A stretch of 64,000 nt of DNA from Pedococcus cremeus (lineage in GTDB: Bacteria; Actinomycetota; Actinomycetes; Actinomycetales; Dermatophilaceae), in NCBI RefSeq assembly GCF_900111375.1, contig NZ_FOHB01000001.1:186001-250000 (forward strand). Reading direction: 5' to 3'. Under the pieces are notes generated by a model. That model was given only the letters and a program-made list of their open reading frames with translations. It was not told the origin of the DNA and made no database searches. How positions within the stretch are numbered: the first letter of the stretch is position 1; every line of letters starts with the position of its first letter. Made by a program: the position numbers and the translations under genes. This document shows, piece by piece, positions 17,526 through 26,705 of this stretch.

Positions 17526-18872
17526 TCAGCCGCCGAGGCGGACGGGGTTGACGATGTCGGCGTAGATGAGCAGGACGGACATGACGATGAGGAGGGACGA
17601 CACGGCATACGCCACCGGCAGGGCCTTGGCGACGTCGACGTAGCCGGGGTCCGGGCGCCCGCGCAGGCGGGCGACCTGTCGCTTCAGGCCCTCCCACAGC
17701 GCACCCGCGACATGGCCGCCGTCGAGCGGCAGCAGCGGGATGAGGTTGAAGACGAACAGCGCCAGGTTCAGCGAGGCGATCAGGCCGATGAGCGTGACGA
17801 ACTTCGCAGCGGCGCCCCCGTCGATGCGGGAGGTGTCGGTGCTGGCCACCTCACCGGCGACCCGGCCGACTCCGACCACGGAGATCGGGCCCTCGGGGTC
17901 GCGGGCGCCCGAGCCGAAGGCCGCCTTGGCCACGCCGACCATCTTCTCGGGGATCTTGAGCACGACACCGGCCGTGCGGGCCACCTGCTCGCCGATGAGC
18001 CCCGGGACGGCCGTGACCGGCTGCTTGACGATCTCGGGCGTGCCGCTGGTGCCGAGGAACCCGGCGCGCTCGGTCACGACCTTGCCGGAGGCGTCGGTCT
18101 GCGGTCGGCCCTGGGCGTCGTAGACGGGCAGGTCGAGCACGAGCGGCTTGGCCGTGACGGTCTGCTCCTTGCCGCCCCGCTCGAAGACGATGGTCATCGG
18201 CTTGTCGAGGTTGCCGCGGATCGCCACGCGCACGTCATCCCAGGTCGACACCTTCTTGCCGGCCACGGAGACCAGGACGTCGCCCGGCTTGAGGCCGGCG
18301 GCGTTGGCCGGGGCGACCGGCATGGCGGAGGTGCACTGCTCGGAGCTGTTCTGCCCGGCCTTCTTGATGTCGACGCACTGGCTCACGCTGGAGAGCTTCG
18401 GCGTGACCTCGGGCAGGCCGTAGAGGGTGAAGATGCCGCCGAACAGCACGGTGGCGATGATGAGGTTCATCACCGGGCCGCCGAGCATGACGACCAGCTT
18501 CTTGGGCACGGCCAGGCGGTAGAAGACCCGCTTCTCGTCGCCCGGCTGCACCTCCTCGAGACTCTGCTGGCGGGCCTCGTCCATGAGCTGGGAGAACCGG
18601 CCGGTGCTCGAGACCCGGAGCTTGGTCGGGTCGTCGCCCGGCTTGGGCGGGAACATGCCGATCATCCGGATGTAGCCACCGAGCGGGACGGCCTTGATGC
18701 CGTACTCGGTCTCCCCGCGACGGCGTGACCACACGGTGGGCCCGAAGCCGACCATGTACTGGGTCACCTTGACGCCGAACTTCTTGGCCGGCACCAGGTG
18801 GCCGATCTCGTGCAGGCCGATCGACGCGCCGATCCCGAAGGCGACGACGAGGACGCCGAGGAGGTACATCAC
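17526..18872 (-). CDS. rseP: site-2 membrane metalloprotease (RseP/Rip family)
   Basis: A 448-residue M50 intramembrane protease. H-E-I-G-H (residues 21-25) is the zinc motif in the first membrane helix, and P-L-L-P-L-D-G-G-H near residue 395 supplies the third ligand (LDG motif). A PDZ domain lies between ([11 protein letters not shown] near 215-225). It cleaves anti-sigma factors and remnant signal peptides. The GTG start overlaps the dxr stop as GTGA (18869-18872), with an ATG one codon later as alternative. Length is typical. Confidence 0.93.
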   Translation of the reverse strand: MMYLLGVLVVAFGIGASIGLHEIGHLVPAKKFGVKVTQYMVGFGPTVWSRRRGETEYGIKAVPLGGYIRMIGMFPPKPGDDPTKLRVSSTGRFSQLMDEARQQSLEEVQPGDEKRVFYRLAVPKKLVVMLGGPVMNLIIATVLFGGIFTLYGLPEVTPKLSSVSQCVDIKKAGQNSSEQCTSAMPVAPANAAGLKPGDVLVSVAGKKVSTWDDVRVAIRGNLDKPMTIVFERGGKEQTVTAKPLVLDLPVYDAQGRPQTDASGKVVTERAGFLGTSGTPEIVKQPVTAVPGLIGEQVARTAGVVLKIPEKMVGVAKAAFGSGARDPEGPISVVGVGRVAGEVASTDTSRIDGGAAAKFVTLIGLIASLNLALFVFNLIPLLPLDGGHVAGALWEGLKRQVARLRGRPDPGYVDVAKALPVAYAVSSLLIVMSVLLIYADIVNPVRLGG

Positions 18873-20119
18873 GTGGCGGCCCCAGCGGTGTGGCTGGAAG
18901 CGGCGTGCATGTCCGGCAAACCCAACACCTTCCGTGCGCGTGCGCGGGCCCAGGCATCGGCCCGCATCACGTCGTCAACGCTCAAGGCCCCCGAATCACT
19001 CCCGAGGGCCGATCCGTGGTCGTCGACGCCGTGCTCCTCCACGACCCGCGAGACCGTGTCGACGATGTCGACGAAGCCGATGGCGCCGTCGTGGAACGCG
19101 TCGACCGCCACCTCGTTGGCGGCGTTGTACACGGCAGGGTACGTCCCACCCGCCGCGCCGACCTGCCGGGCGAGCCGGACGGCCGGGAAGGCGTCATCGT
19201 CGAGGGGAAAGAAGTCCCAGCTCTGCGCCTGCGTCCAGTCGCACGGCACGTCGACGTCGGCCAGCCGCTCCGGCCACGACAGGCCCAGCGCGATCGGCAC
19301 CAGCATGCGGGGCGGCCCCATCTGCGCGACCGTCGAGCCGTCGTGGAACTCGACCATCGAGTGGATCATCTGCTGCGGGTGCACCACCACGTCGATCCGC
19401 TCGAACGGGATGTCGAACAGCAGGTGCGCCTCGATGACCTCGAGGCCCTTGTTGACCAGCGTCGCCGAGTTTGTGGTGATCACCCGGCCCATGGCGAAGT
19501 TGGGGTGGGCCAACGCCTCGGTAGGCGTGACGTCGCGCAGCTGCTCACGGGTGCGGCCGCGGAAGGGTCCCCCGCTCGCCGTGACGACCAGCCGCCGCAC
19601 CTCCTCGGCGCGGCCGCCGCGCAGGCTCTGCGCGATCGCCGAGTGCTCGGAGTCGACCGGCACGATCTGGCCGGGGCGTGCGAGGGCCTTCACGATCGGT
19701 CCGCCGATGATCAGCGACTCCTTGTTCGCCAGCGCCAGCACGGAGCCGGCCTCGAGCGCGGCGATGGTCGGCCGCAGGCCGATGGAGCCGGTGATCCCGT
19801 TGAGCACGACGTCGGCGCCGCAGCGGGCGGCGAGCACGCTCGCCTCCTCCCCGACCACCACCTCGGGCCGGTATGCCGCGTGGCCGGCCTCCGCGGCATA
19901 CCCGGCGACGGCGTCGGTCACCTGCTCGCGGGTGGCACTGGCGACGGCCACCAGGGGCGCCCGGGTGGCGACGGCCTGCTGCGCCACGAGGTCGACGTTG
20001 CCGCCCGCGCTCAGCGCGGCGACGGTGAAGCGGTCGGGGTTGCGGGCGATGACGTCGAGGGCCTGGGTGCCGATCGAGCCCGTGGACCCGAGCACGGCGA
20101 CAGAGCGGGATGAAGTCAC
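18869..20119 (-). CDS. dxr: 1-deoxy-D-xylulose 5-phosphate reductoisomerase
   Basis: A 416-residue NADPH-dependent enzyme, second step of the MEP pathway. The N-terminal G-S-T-G-S-I-G-T-Q is the nucleotide-binding loop. V-D-S-E-H-S-A and S-A-S/T-G-G-P-F-R-like segments (here V-T-A-S-G-G-P-F-R-G) form the metal and substrate site, and N-P-Q-Q-M-I-H-like sequence (H-P-Q-Q-M-I-H-S-M-V-E) the flexible loop. The GTG at 20119 is chosen for its upstream GGGGGAG; an in-frame ATG at 20137 is possible. It contains an inverted pair of the GTATGCC heptamer (19871-19901). Confidence 0.95.
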   Translation of the reverse strand: MTSSRSVAVLGSTGSIGTQALDVIARNPDRFTVAALSAGGNVDLVAQQAVATRAPLVAVASATREQVTDAVAGYAAEAGHAAYRPEVVVGEEASVLAARCGADVVLNGITGSIGLRPTIAALEAGSVLALANKESLIIGGPIVKALARPGQIVPVDSEHSAIAQSLRGGRAEEVRRLVVTASGGPFRGRTREQLRDVTPTEALAHPNFAMGRVITTNSATLVNKGLEVIEAHLLFDIPFERIDVVVHPQQMIHSMVEFHDGSTVAQMGPPRMLVPIALGLSWPERLADVDVPCDWTQAQSWDFFPLDDDAFPAVRLARQVGAAGGTYPAVYNAANEVAVDAFHDGAIGFVDIVDTVSRVVEEHGVDDHGSALGSDSGALSVDDVMRADAWARARARKVLGLPDMHAASSHTAGAAT

Positions 20120-20185
20120 TGCCTCATTCTCCCCCATCAACCACACCCTGCCGGACGGGCGTGGTCCCCGTCCGGCAGGGCGGGC

Positions 20186-21283
20186 TCAGTCGACGAAGAT
20201 CCGCTCCTCGATGAGCTGCTCCTGCACGATGCGGCCCTCACGCTCGAAGCGCCCCTGCTCGAACCGCTTCTGGAACTCGAGCTCGACCTTGTCGATGCCT
20301 CCGCGGTTCTTCTCGATGGTCAGGACCACCCACTGCCGGAACCGCTCGGCCATGTCGAGGTGGTACATCAGGTGGTGCCGGGCCACGATGTCGTACTTGT
20401 CGTTGAGGATGAACACGACGTCGGCCTCGTAGGCCAGCGCCGAGGAGCCCCGCAGGTCGTGCACGCGCATGCGCTTGCCGGCGACCAGGCTGGCCTTCTC
20501 GGCGGCGACGATGGCCAGCACCGGCGACTCGACGGTGAGGGCGATGTCCTTGAGCTGCTCGACGACGTGGGTGATGCGCTCCTCGTCACCGAGACCCGCA
20601 CCGGGCACCGGCACCTTCTGCAGGTAGTCGACGAGGACGAACGGCGCCTGGCCGTGCTCCTCCGCCACCGCCTGCACGGCAGCGCGGATCTGGTCGATGC
20701 CGGTGTGCATGCCGCTCGAGGCGTGGATGTGCAGCCGGTCGGAGTAGCGCGCGAGCGCCCGCACGGCGTGGGCGCCGCCCCGGGTGTTGGCGAACTGCTC
20801 CTCCAGCGAGGTGGCGCGCGTGTGCCGTGACTCGAAGACCTGCCGGATCGTGTTGAGCGTCAAGGCTTCCGAGCCGCCGAGGTCGGCCGCCTCGATGGCG
20901 ATGAGTCGCTCGAGAACGGCGTGGGCGTCGTGCTCGTAGGAGAAGAAGATCGCCGGCCGGGTGCCGGTGACGATGGCCCGGCGCAGCATCTGCAGCGCCA
21001 TGGTCGTCTTGCCCAGGCCCTGCGGGCCGCCCATGAGGATGAGCTCGCCGGACCGCAGGCCGCCGGCGAGGGCGGTGTCGAGGGCGTCGAAGCCGGTCGG
21101 CCACACGCGGGCCCCGGCCGAGCGTCCCTGCTGGATCTTCGCGGTGGTGTCGGCGAGCACCGTCGTGAGCGACTTCAGGCGGGGGTCATGCGCGGGCGCC
21201 GAGGGGCTCGACCCGTCGACGACGACGAGGCCCCCCTGGTCCGCGGTGGAGACCGTGGCTGTCATGGCGCCCATTCGAGCCAT
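20186..21283 (-). CDS. stand-alone DnaB-type RecA-fold ATPase
   Basis: About 365 residues (start uncertain: ATGs at 21283, 21274, 21265, none with a clear Shine-Dalgarno). The core matches the C-terminal helicase domain of DnaB: Walker A G-G-P-Q-G-L-G-K-T-T (85-94), Walker B L-V-D-Y-L-Q (217-222), D-L-R-G-S-S-A-L-A-Y-E-A-D (276-288, like the DnaB H4 motif) and K-N-R-G-G (325-329, like DnaB KNRxGP). There is no DnaB N-terminal primase-binding domain, so it is not the replicative helicase. It sits alone between dxr and a channel gene. Its partner and role are unknown. Confidence 0.75.
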   Translation of the reverse strand: MARMGAMTATVSTADQGGLVVVDGSSPSAPAHDPRLKSLTTVLADTTAKIQQGRSAGARVWPTGFDALDTALAGGLRSGELILMGGPQGLGKTTMALQMLRRAIVTGTRPAIFFSYEHDAHAVLERLIAIEAADLGGSEALTLNTIRQVFESRHTRATSLEEQFANTRGGAHAVRALARYSDRLHIHASSGMHTGIDQIRAAVQAVAEEHGQAPFVLVDYLQKVPVPGAGLGDEERITHVVEQLKDIALTVESPVLAIVAAEKASLVAGKRMRVHDLRGSSALAYEADVVFILNDKYDIVARHHLMYHLDMAERFRQWVVLTIEKNRGGIDKVELEFQKRFEQGRFEREGRIVQEQLIEERIFVD

Positions 21284-21384
21284 ACCGGGCACCCGCTGGA
21301 AGACGTGTGGGCGAAATCTGCCCGAACGGCCCATCCGCAAAACGGGCGAAGTGGACGAACCGTGCACGACCGGTCCGGGCCGCG

Positions 21385-21936
21385 CTAGTCCTGCTCCGCG
21401 TCCTGCCCGGGCTCCGGTTCGGCATCCCGCCTGGGGAAGCTGATGCCGCTGCTGAGCACGCGGAGCGCGGTGCCGATGTAGATGAGGTTGACGAGCATCT
21501 GGACGGTCACGAGCAGGCGGGCGAAGGTGCCGCTCGCGTGGATGTCACCGAAGCCCACCGTGGCCGTGGTGGTCACCGAGAAGTAGAGGGCGTCGGTGCG
21601 GGTGGTCATGCCGCTGAACTGGTCCGGGGCGACCGTTCCCGTGATCGCGTAGAGCAAGGCGAAGCTGAGGACCAGCAGGTAGAGGGCGCTCAGCAGCCGT
21701 TGGATCCGCACGTACTCGGCGGGCAGGCGCTCGTGGCTGCGGCGGGTCGCCACGCGGAGGAAGACCAGCAGCATCCCCCATGCGACCAGCGAGCCCACCA
21801 CCCGGCCACCGGCGACCGCCCCCGACCCGGTCATGCGCAGCGGCATCAGGTAGTAGCCGACCGTGAGCAGGACGAGGACCACCGTGGTGTGCCACAGCAG
21901 CGCCACCAGCGGCTGGTTCCTCCCCCGCAACGGCAC
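21385..21936 (-). CDS. two-pore-helix K+ channel-like membrane protein
   Basis: A 183-residue protein with about four hydrophobic segments. The last pair encloses a pore loop T-T-T-A-T-V-G-F-G-D (about 125-134), the selectivity filter of K+ channels (T-V-G-F/Y-G-D). No cytoplasmic RCK or cyclic-nucleotide domain follows; the tail is short and acidic. It probably forms a tetrameric ion channel. The GTG start has GGAAGA upstream. It lies 29 bp downstream of gabD in the same direction and could be a late gene of that unit. Confidence 0.8.
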   Translation of the reverse strand: MPLRGRNQPLVALLWHTTVVLVLLTVGYYLMPLRMTGSGAVAGGRVVGSLVAWGMLLVFLRVATRRSHERLPAEYVRIQRLLSALYLLVLSFALLYAITGTVAPDQFSGMTTRTDALYFSVTTTATVGFGDIHASGTFARLLVTVQMLVNLIYIGTALRVLSSGISFPRRDAEPEPGQDAEQD

Positions 21937-21965
21937 GACTCTTCCGCCTCTCCCCCGCGCCCCGG

Positions 21966-23426
21966 TCAGGGGGCGATGCCGACGTACTTGGTCTCGAGGT
22001 ACTCCTCGATGCCCTCGAAGCCGCCCTCACGCCCGAACCCGGAGGCCTTGACGCCGCCGAACGGCGCCGCGGGGTTGGAGACGATGCCCTGGTTGAAGCC
22101 GATCATGCCGAACTCCAGCGCCTCGCTGACCCGGATCATCCGCGACAGGTCCTTGGTGAAGACGTAGGCGACCAGGCCGTACTCGGTGCTGTTCGCCAGC
22201 TCGAGCACCTCCTCCTCGGTGGAGAACGACGCGATCGGGGCGACCGGGCCGAAGATCTCCTCGGTCATGACCCGGGCGTCCTTGGGCACCCCGGTGACGA
22301 CCGTCGGCTCGAAGAAGTAGCCCTTGCCCTCGGCGGCCTTGCCGCCCAGCACGATCTCGGCGCCCTTGTCACGGGCGTCCTGCACGAGCTCGGCGACGCC
22401 GTCGCGTGCCTTGGCGTCGATGAGGGGACCGACATCGACACCCTCTTCGGTGCCGCGGCCGACCGTGAGCGCCTTCATCCGCTCGGCGAACCGGCTGCCG
22501 AACTCGTCCATCAGGCTCTCGTGCACGTAGAACCGGTTGGCCGCGGTGCACGCCTCACCGATGTTGCGCATCTTCGCGAGCATCGCGCCCTCGACGGCCC
22601 GGTCGAGGTCCGCGTCCTCGAAGACGATGAACGGGGCGTTGCCGCCGAGCTCCATCGAGACGCGCAGGAGCTGCTCGGCCGACTGCTCGACGAGCTTGCG
22701 GCCCACCGGCGTCGAGCCGGTGAAGGTGAGCTTGCGCAGCCGAGGATCACGGATGATCGGCTCCATCACGTCGCCGGTGCGCGAGGTGGTGACGACGTTG
22801 AGCACGCCCTTGGGAAGGCCGCACTCCTCGAGCAGCTGGGCCAGGGCCAGCATGGTCAGCGGCGTCTGGCCGGCCGGCTTGACCACCATGGTGCAACCGG
22901 CGGCGATGGCCGGGCCGATCTTGCGGGTGCCCATGGCCAGCGGGAAGTTCCACGGCGTGATCATCAGCGTCGGCCCCACGGGGGCCTTCATGGTGACCAG
23001 GCGGGTCGCGCCGTTGGGCGACGTCGAGTAGCGGCCGTGGATGCGCACGGCCTCCTCGGCGAACCAGCGGAAGAACTCGGCGCCGTAGGTGACCTCGCCC
23101 TTGGACTCGGCCAGCGTCTTGCCCATCTCGAGGGTCATGAGCATGGCGAAGTCGTCGGCGCGGGCGGTGATCTTCTCGAACGCCGCGCGCAGGATCTCGC
23201 CGCGGTCGCGCGGCGCCGTGGCGGCCCACTCCCGCTGTGCCGCAACGGCGGCGTCGAGCGCCGCCTTGCCGTCCTCGACGCTGGCGTCGGCGACCTCGGT
23301 GAGCACCTCACCGGTGGAGGGGTCCTCGACCTTGATGGTCGCCCCGTCGGAGCTGTCCCGCCAGGTGCCGCCGATGAGCAGGCCGGTGGGGACGGAGTCG
23401 ATCAGGTCCTTCTGCGACAGGGTCAT
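21966..23426 (-). CDS. gabD: NAD(P)+ succinate-semialdehyde dehydrogenase
   Basis: A 486-residue aldehyde dehydrogenase. The catalytic Glu lies in M-E-L-G-G-N-A-P-F-I-V and the catalytic Cys in I-G-E-A-C-T-A-A-N-R-F; F-T-G-S-T-P-V-G-R is the cofactor loop. The A-A-N-R-F-Y-V-H context and E-A-C-T core favour the GabD/SSADH subgroup, oxidising succinate semialdehyde to succinate. Its ATG overlaps the agmatinase stop by one base (TGATG, 23424-23428), and it would complete GABA breakdown in the polyamine cluster. Aldehyde specificity within the family is inferred. Confidence 0.85.
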   Translation of the reverse strand: MTLSQKDLIDSVPTGLLIGGTWRDSSDGATIKVEDPSTGEVLTEVADASVEDGKAALDAAVAAQREWAATAPRDRGEILRAAFEKITARADDFAMLMTLEMGKTLAESKGEVTYGAEFFRWFAEEAVRIHGRYSTSPNGATRLVTMKAPVGPTLMITPWNFPLAMGTRKIGPAIAAGCTMVVKPAGQTPLTMLALAQLLEECGLPKGVLNVVTTSRTGDVMEPIIRDPRLRKLTFTGSTPVGRKLVEQSAEQLLRVSMELGGNAPFIVFEDADLDRAVEGAMLAKMRNIGEACTAANRFYVHESLMDEFGSRFAERMKALTVGRGTEEGVDVGPLIDAKARDGVAELVQDARDKGAEIVLGGKAAEGKGYFFEPTVVTGVPKDARVMTEEIFGPVAPIASFSTEEEVLELANSTEYGLVAYVFTKDLSRMIRVSEALEFGMIGFNQGIVSNPAAPFGGVKASGFGREGGFEGIEEYLETKYVGIAP

Positions 23427-24625
23427 CAGGAGCTCTCCTCGTTCTTCTCAGGGGTCTCGTCGGTGGTCTCGTCGTGCGCCGTGTCGTCGTGCGCGTATGC
23501 CGCGGGCGCTCCCTTGGCGGGCCACGTCTCGTTGTCGTCGTGTGACAGCGCCGTGCTGTGGTGGTGTCCGTGCGCGTGCGGCGTGCTGCCGAACGGCTGG
23601 GTGGGCTCGGGAACCCGGCCGGCCAGCAGCGGCTGGGCGGGGTCCCACCGAGTGCCTTCGCGCTCGTCGCGACGCTTGCGCGCGATGGCCGAGAGAGCCT
23701 CCAGCACAACGCGGTTCGCGAGGGCGGCGGTGATGTCGGCGTGGTCGTAGGGCGGGCTGACCTCCACGACGTCGATGCCGACCACGGGCAGCTCGAGACA
23801 GATGCGGCGCACCGAGTCGAGCAGCTCACGGGCCGACAGGCCACCGGGCTCGGGCGTGCCGGTGCCGGGTGCGTGGCCGGGGTCGCACACGTCGATGTCG
23901 ACGGAGAGGAAGACACCGTCGCACTCGTCGGTGGCGATGGCGAACGCCTCGGTGAGGCAGTCCTGCAGGCCGCGGTGCACGATCTCGGTCATCTCGAACG
24001 AGCGCATGCGCTGTCCGGCCATCCAGTCCAGCGTCTCCGGCGGCGGCCAGTAGCCGCGCAGCCCGACCTGCAGGAACCGGTCGCCGCGCAGGGCCCCTGA
24101 CTCGATGAGCCGGCGCATGGGCTGGCCGTGACCCCACAGCGAGCCGAACTCGATGTCACCGGTGTCGGCGTGGGCGTCGAAGTGGATCATCGAGACGCGG
24201 CCGTGGCCGAGTACGTTGGCCACGCCCTTGGCGTCGGGGAAGGCGATCGAGTGGTCACCGCCGAGCACCACGGGGATCGCGCCGGCCCGCGCCACCTTCT
24301 CCACCGCCGCCTCGAGGGCGGGCAGGGCGACCTCGATGTCCCCGGAGTACATCTCGACGTCACCCGCGTCGACCACCCTGAGGTCGACGAGCCCGTCGGT
24401 GCGTAGCGCCAGCGACGGCCGCGAGCCGTCGTGTGGCAGGTAGTCGGTCATCCGGATCGCCTGCGGCCCGAAGCGGGTTCCCGGGCGGTGGGAGGTGCCT
24501 CCGTCGAAGGGTGCGCCGAGCACGACGACGTCGGCGCCGGCATACGACTCCGGCTCGTCGAGGTCGCACGGCGGCACGCCGAGGAACGTGATGTCGGGCC
24601 CGAACTGGGCGCCGTAGCGGGTCAT
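23426..24625 (-). CDS. speB: agmatinase-family ureohydrolase with His-rich tail
   Basis: A 399-residue ureohydrolase. Manganese ligands are visible in G-G-D-H-S-I, D-A-H-A-D and S-V-D-I-D-V-C-D-P. The family cleaves agmatine to putrescine and urea, or arginine or guanidino acids in relatives. The cluster context favours agmatine. After the usual end near residue 335 there is an unusual tail with H-A-H-G-H-H-H (350-356) and then acidic residues, perhaps a metal store. The start at 24625 lacks a Shine-Dalgarno and has TAGGGT 6 nt upstream, suggesting its own leaderless promoter. Confidence 0.85.
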   Translation of the reverse strand: MTRYGAQFGPDITFLGVPPCDLDEPESYAGADVVVLGAPFDGGTSHRPGTRFGPQAIRMTDYLPHDGSRPSLALRTDGLVDLRVVDAGDVEMYSGDIEVALPALEAAVEKVARAGAIPVVLGGDHSIAFPDAKGVANVLGHGRVSMIHFDAHADTGDIEFGSLWGHGQPMRRLIESGALRGDRFLQVGLRGYWPPPETLDWMAGQRMRSFEMTEIVHRGLQDCLTEAFAIATDECDGVFLSVDIDVCDPGHAPGTGTPEPGGLSARELLDSVRRICLELPVVGIDVVEVSPPYDHADITAALANRVVLEALSAIARKRRDEREGTRWDPAQPLLAGRVPEPTQPFGSTPHAHGHHHSTALSHDDNETWPAKGAPAAYAHDDTAHDETTDETPEKNEESS

Positions 24626-24631
24626 GGCTCG

Positions 24632-24637
24632 ACCCTA
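24632..24637 (-). promoter_or_regulatory. candidate leaderless -10 of speB overlapping a stop codon
   Basis: Minus-strand TAGGGT lies 6 nt before the agmatinase ATG. Its first three bases are the TAG stop codon of the upstream saccharopine-dehydrogenase-like gene. Confidence 0.45.
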
Positions 24638-25906
24638 GTCCCCGGTCGCGACGGCCGCCGGGCGGTCCTCCATGCCCCACGGGGAGCCGTAGCCCTCCGG
24701 CTTGGGAGCCTTCAGCAGGTCGAGGAAGGGGACGGCGTCGAAGGCCTCGGGAGCCAGCACGCCGCTGCCCGACCAGGCACCCGTCGCGAGCAGCTCGAGG
24801 GCGACGACCGGGTTGACGGCGGTCTGCCACACGACGCACTGGGCGCCGTAGTCGCGCATCGTCTGCTCGTTGTCGGCGACGTGGTACAGGTACGTGCCGC
24901 GCGGCTGCCCGTCCTTGCCGGTGCCGGTGACCCAGAGGCCGGCGCAGGTCTTGCCGGTCATGCGCGGACCGATCGTGGCCGGGTCGGGCAGGCACGCGGC
25001 GACGACGTCGCGGGGTGAGACCTCCACTCCCCCGACCCGCACCTTCTCCGTGCGGTCGAGCCCGAGGGTGTTGAGCGTCTTCAGCACGCCGATGAACTCG
25101 TCACCGAGGCCGTACTTGAAGGTGACCCGCTTGGCGTCGAGCCAGCGCGGCATGAGGAGGACCTCCTCGTGCTCGACGTTGACGCACTCCACCGGGCCGA
25201 TGCCCTCGGGGAACTCGAAGACCTCCGGCTCGGAGAACGCCGGAGTGGTGAACCAGCCACGGTCCTTCTCCCACACCACAGGCGGGTTGAGGCACTCCTC
25301 GATGGTCGTCCAGATCGAGAAGCTCGGCGCGAACACCTCGTTGCCGTGCTCGTCGTGCACCGCGAGGTTGGCGCCGTCGCGGGTGCCGAGCTCGTCGATC
25401 TCCGAGAACAGGTGGTCGGAGGCGTAGCGCGCGAACACGTCCGACAGTCCCGGCTCGACACCGATGCCCACCAGCGCGAGCCGGCCGGCCGCCTCCCACT
25501 CCTGGGCGAGCGCGAACTGCTCGTCGCCCAGCTTGACGCCGGTCTCGGCGTAGGGCTGCTCGGGGTGGCGCTGCGACAGGCTCATCGCCATGTCGAGGTA
25601 GTCGGCGCCGGCCGCGAACGCCCCGCGGAAGATCGGCATGACGAACCGCGGGTCGACGGCGTTGAGGACGTGGGTGGCCCCGTGCTCGCGGACGAGCGCC
25701 TCGACCGCCTCGGCGCTGGACGCGTCGACCTGTGCCGCCACCAGTCGACCCTCCCCGGGGCGGCGGGCGGTGGCCGCCTCGACGGTGGCCTTGGCGCGGG
25801 CCTCGTCGTAGTCGGCGACGACGAGCAGCTCGAAGAAGTCGCGTTCGACGGCGATGCGGGCGACGGCGTCACCGACGCCGCCGGAGCCGACCAGGAGGAT
25901 GCGCAC
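24635..25906 (-). CDS. saccharopine dehydrogenase-family oxidoreductase
   Basis: A 423-residue protein with an N-terminal Rossmann fold (V-G-S-G-G-V-G-D-A near residue 6) and a saccharopine-dehydrogenase C-terminal domain. A-D-Y-D-E-A follows the second beta strand, where an acidic residue would favour NAD over NADP. The family includes saccharopine, carboxynorspermidine and homospermidine enzymes. Its place between the polyamine importer and agmatinase suggests a polyamine or amino-acid adduct as substrate, but this cannot be settled here. The GTG start is 6 bp after the potC stop, so it is almost certainly in that operon. Confidence 0.75.
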   Translation of the reverse strand: MRILLVGSGGVGDAVARIAVERDFFELLVVADYDEARAKATVEAATARRPGEGRLVAAQVDASSAEAVEALVREHGATHVLNAVDPRFVMPIFRGAFAAGADYLDMAMSLSQRHPEQPYAETGVKLGDEQFALAQEWEAAGRLALVGIGVEPGLSDVFARYASDHLFSEIDELGTRDGANLAVHDEHGNEVFAPSFSIWTTIEECLNPPVVWEKDRGWFTTPAFSEPEVFEFPEGIGPVECVNVEHEEVLLMPRWLDAKRVTFKYGLGDEFIGVLKTLNTLGLDRTEKVRVGGVEVSPRDVVAACLPDPATIGPRMTGKTCAGLWVTGTGKDGQPRGTYLYHVADNEQTMRDYGAQCVVWQTAVNPVVALELLATGAWSGSGVLAPEAFDAVPFLDLLKAPKPEGYGSPWGMEDRPAAVATGD

Positions 25907-25912
25907 GAGCTA

Positions 25913-26704
25913 TCAGGCTGCTTTCTGTCGTCGGCTGGAGTAGGCCTGTCCGCCCACGACCACGACGAGCGCGATGAGGAACATGATCGTGCCGATCACG
26001 TTGATCTGCACCGGTGTTCCGCGGGTGGAGGCGCCCCAGACGTACATGGGGAAGGTGATCGAGCTCGGGCTGGCGTTGAAGTTGGTGATGATGTAGTCGT
26101 CGAAGCTGAGCGAGAAGGCCAGCAGCGCGCCGGCGGCGATGCCGGGCGCCGCGAGCGGCAGGGTCACCCGCAGGAACGTCTGCACGGCGTTGGCCCCGAG
26201 GTCGGCGGCCGCCTCCTCCAGTCGCGGGTCGAGCGAGGCCACCCTCGCCTTCACCGCCACCACGACGAACGAGAGGCAGAACATGATGTGGGCGATGAGG
26301 ATCGCCTCGCTGCCGGAGGGCACGCCCATCATCACGAACAGCGTCAGCAGGCTCGAGCCCATGACGACCTCGGGGGTGGCCATCGGCATGAAGACGAGCA
26401 GGTTCGTGCCCGCCCGGCCCCGGAACCGGTGGCGGCCGAGGGCGAAGGCCACCATGGTGCCGAGCACCGTCGCGACGAACGAGGCGGTGATGCCGATCCG
26501 CAGCGACAGCCCGAGGGACTCACAGATCCCCGGTGTGCCACAGGGGTGCTGCCACGCCTCGGTGGAGAACTCGGTCCACTGGTAGTTGTAGCGACCCCTG
26601 GGCTTGTTGAAGGAGAAGATCGCCACCACGACGTTCGGGATGAGCATGTAGAACAGCACGGCCAGGGCCGCGAAGGCCAACAGGTGGCGCTTGACCCACC
26701 TCAT
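25913..26704 (-). CDS. potC: polyamine ABC transporter permease (PotC-like)
   Basis: A 263-residue inner-membrane permease with about six hydrophobic segments. The ATPase-contact loop E-A-A-A-D-L-G-A-N-A-V-Q-T-F (the E-A-A-x2-D-x-G motif) lies near residue 162. The order PotD-PotA-PotB-PotC on one strand, and similarity to spermidine/putrescine permeases, support polyamine import. Its ATG at 26704 is adjacent to the potB stop (26706-26708 on the plus strand). Exact substrate (putrescine, spermidine or agmatine) is inferred from neighbours. Confidence 0.88.
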   Translation of the reverse strand: MRWVKRHLLAFAALAVLFYMLIPNVVVAIFSFNKPRGRYNYQWTEFSTEAWQHPCGTPGICESLGLSLRIGITASFVATVLGTMVAFALGRHRFRGRAGTNLLVFMPMATPEVVMGSSLLTLFVMMGVPSGSEAILIAHIMFCLSFVVVAVKARVASLDPRLEEAAADLGANAVQTFLRVTLPLAAPGIAAGALLAFSLSFDDYIITNFNASPSSITFPMYVWGASTRGTPVQINVIGTIMFLIALVVVVGGQAYSSRRQKAA

Positions 26705-26705
26705 G

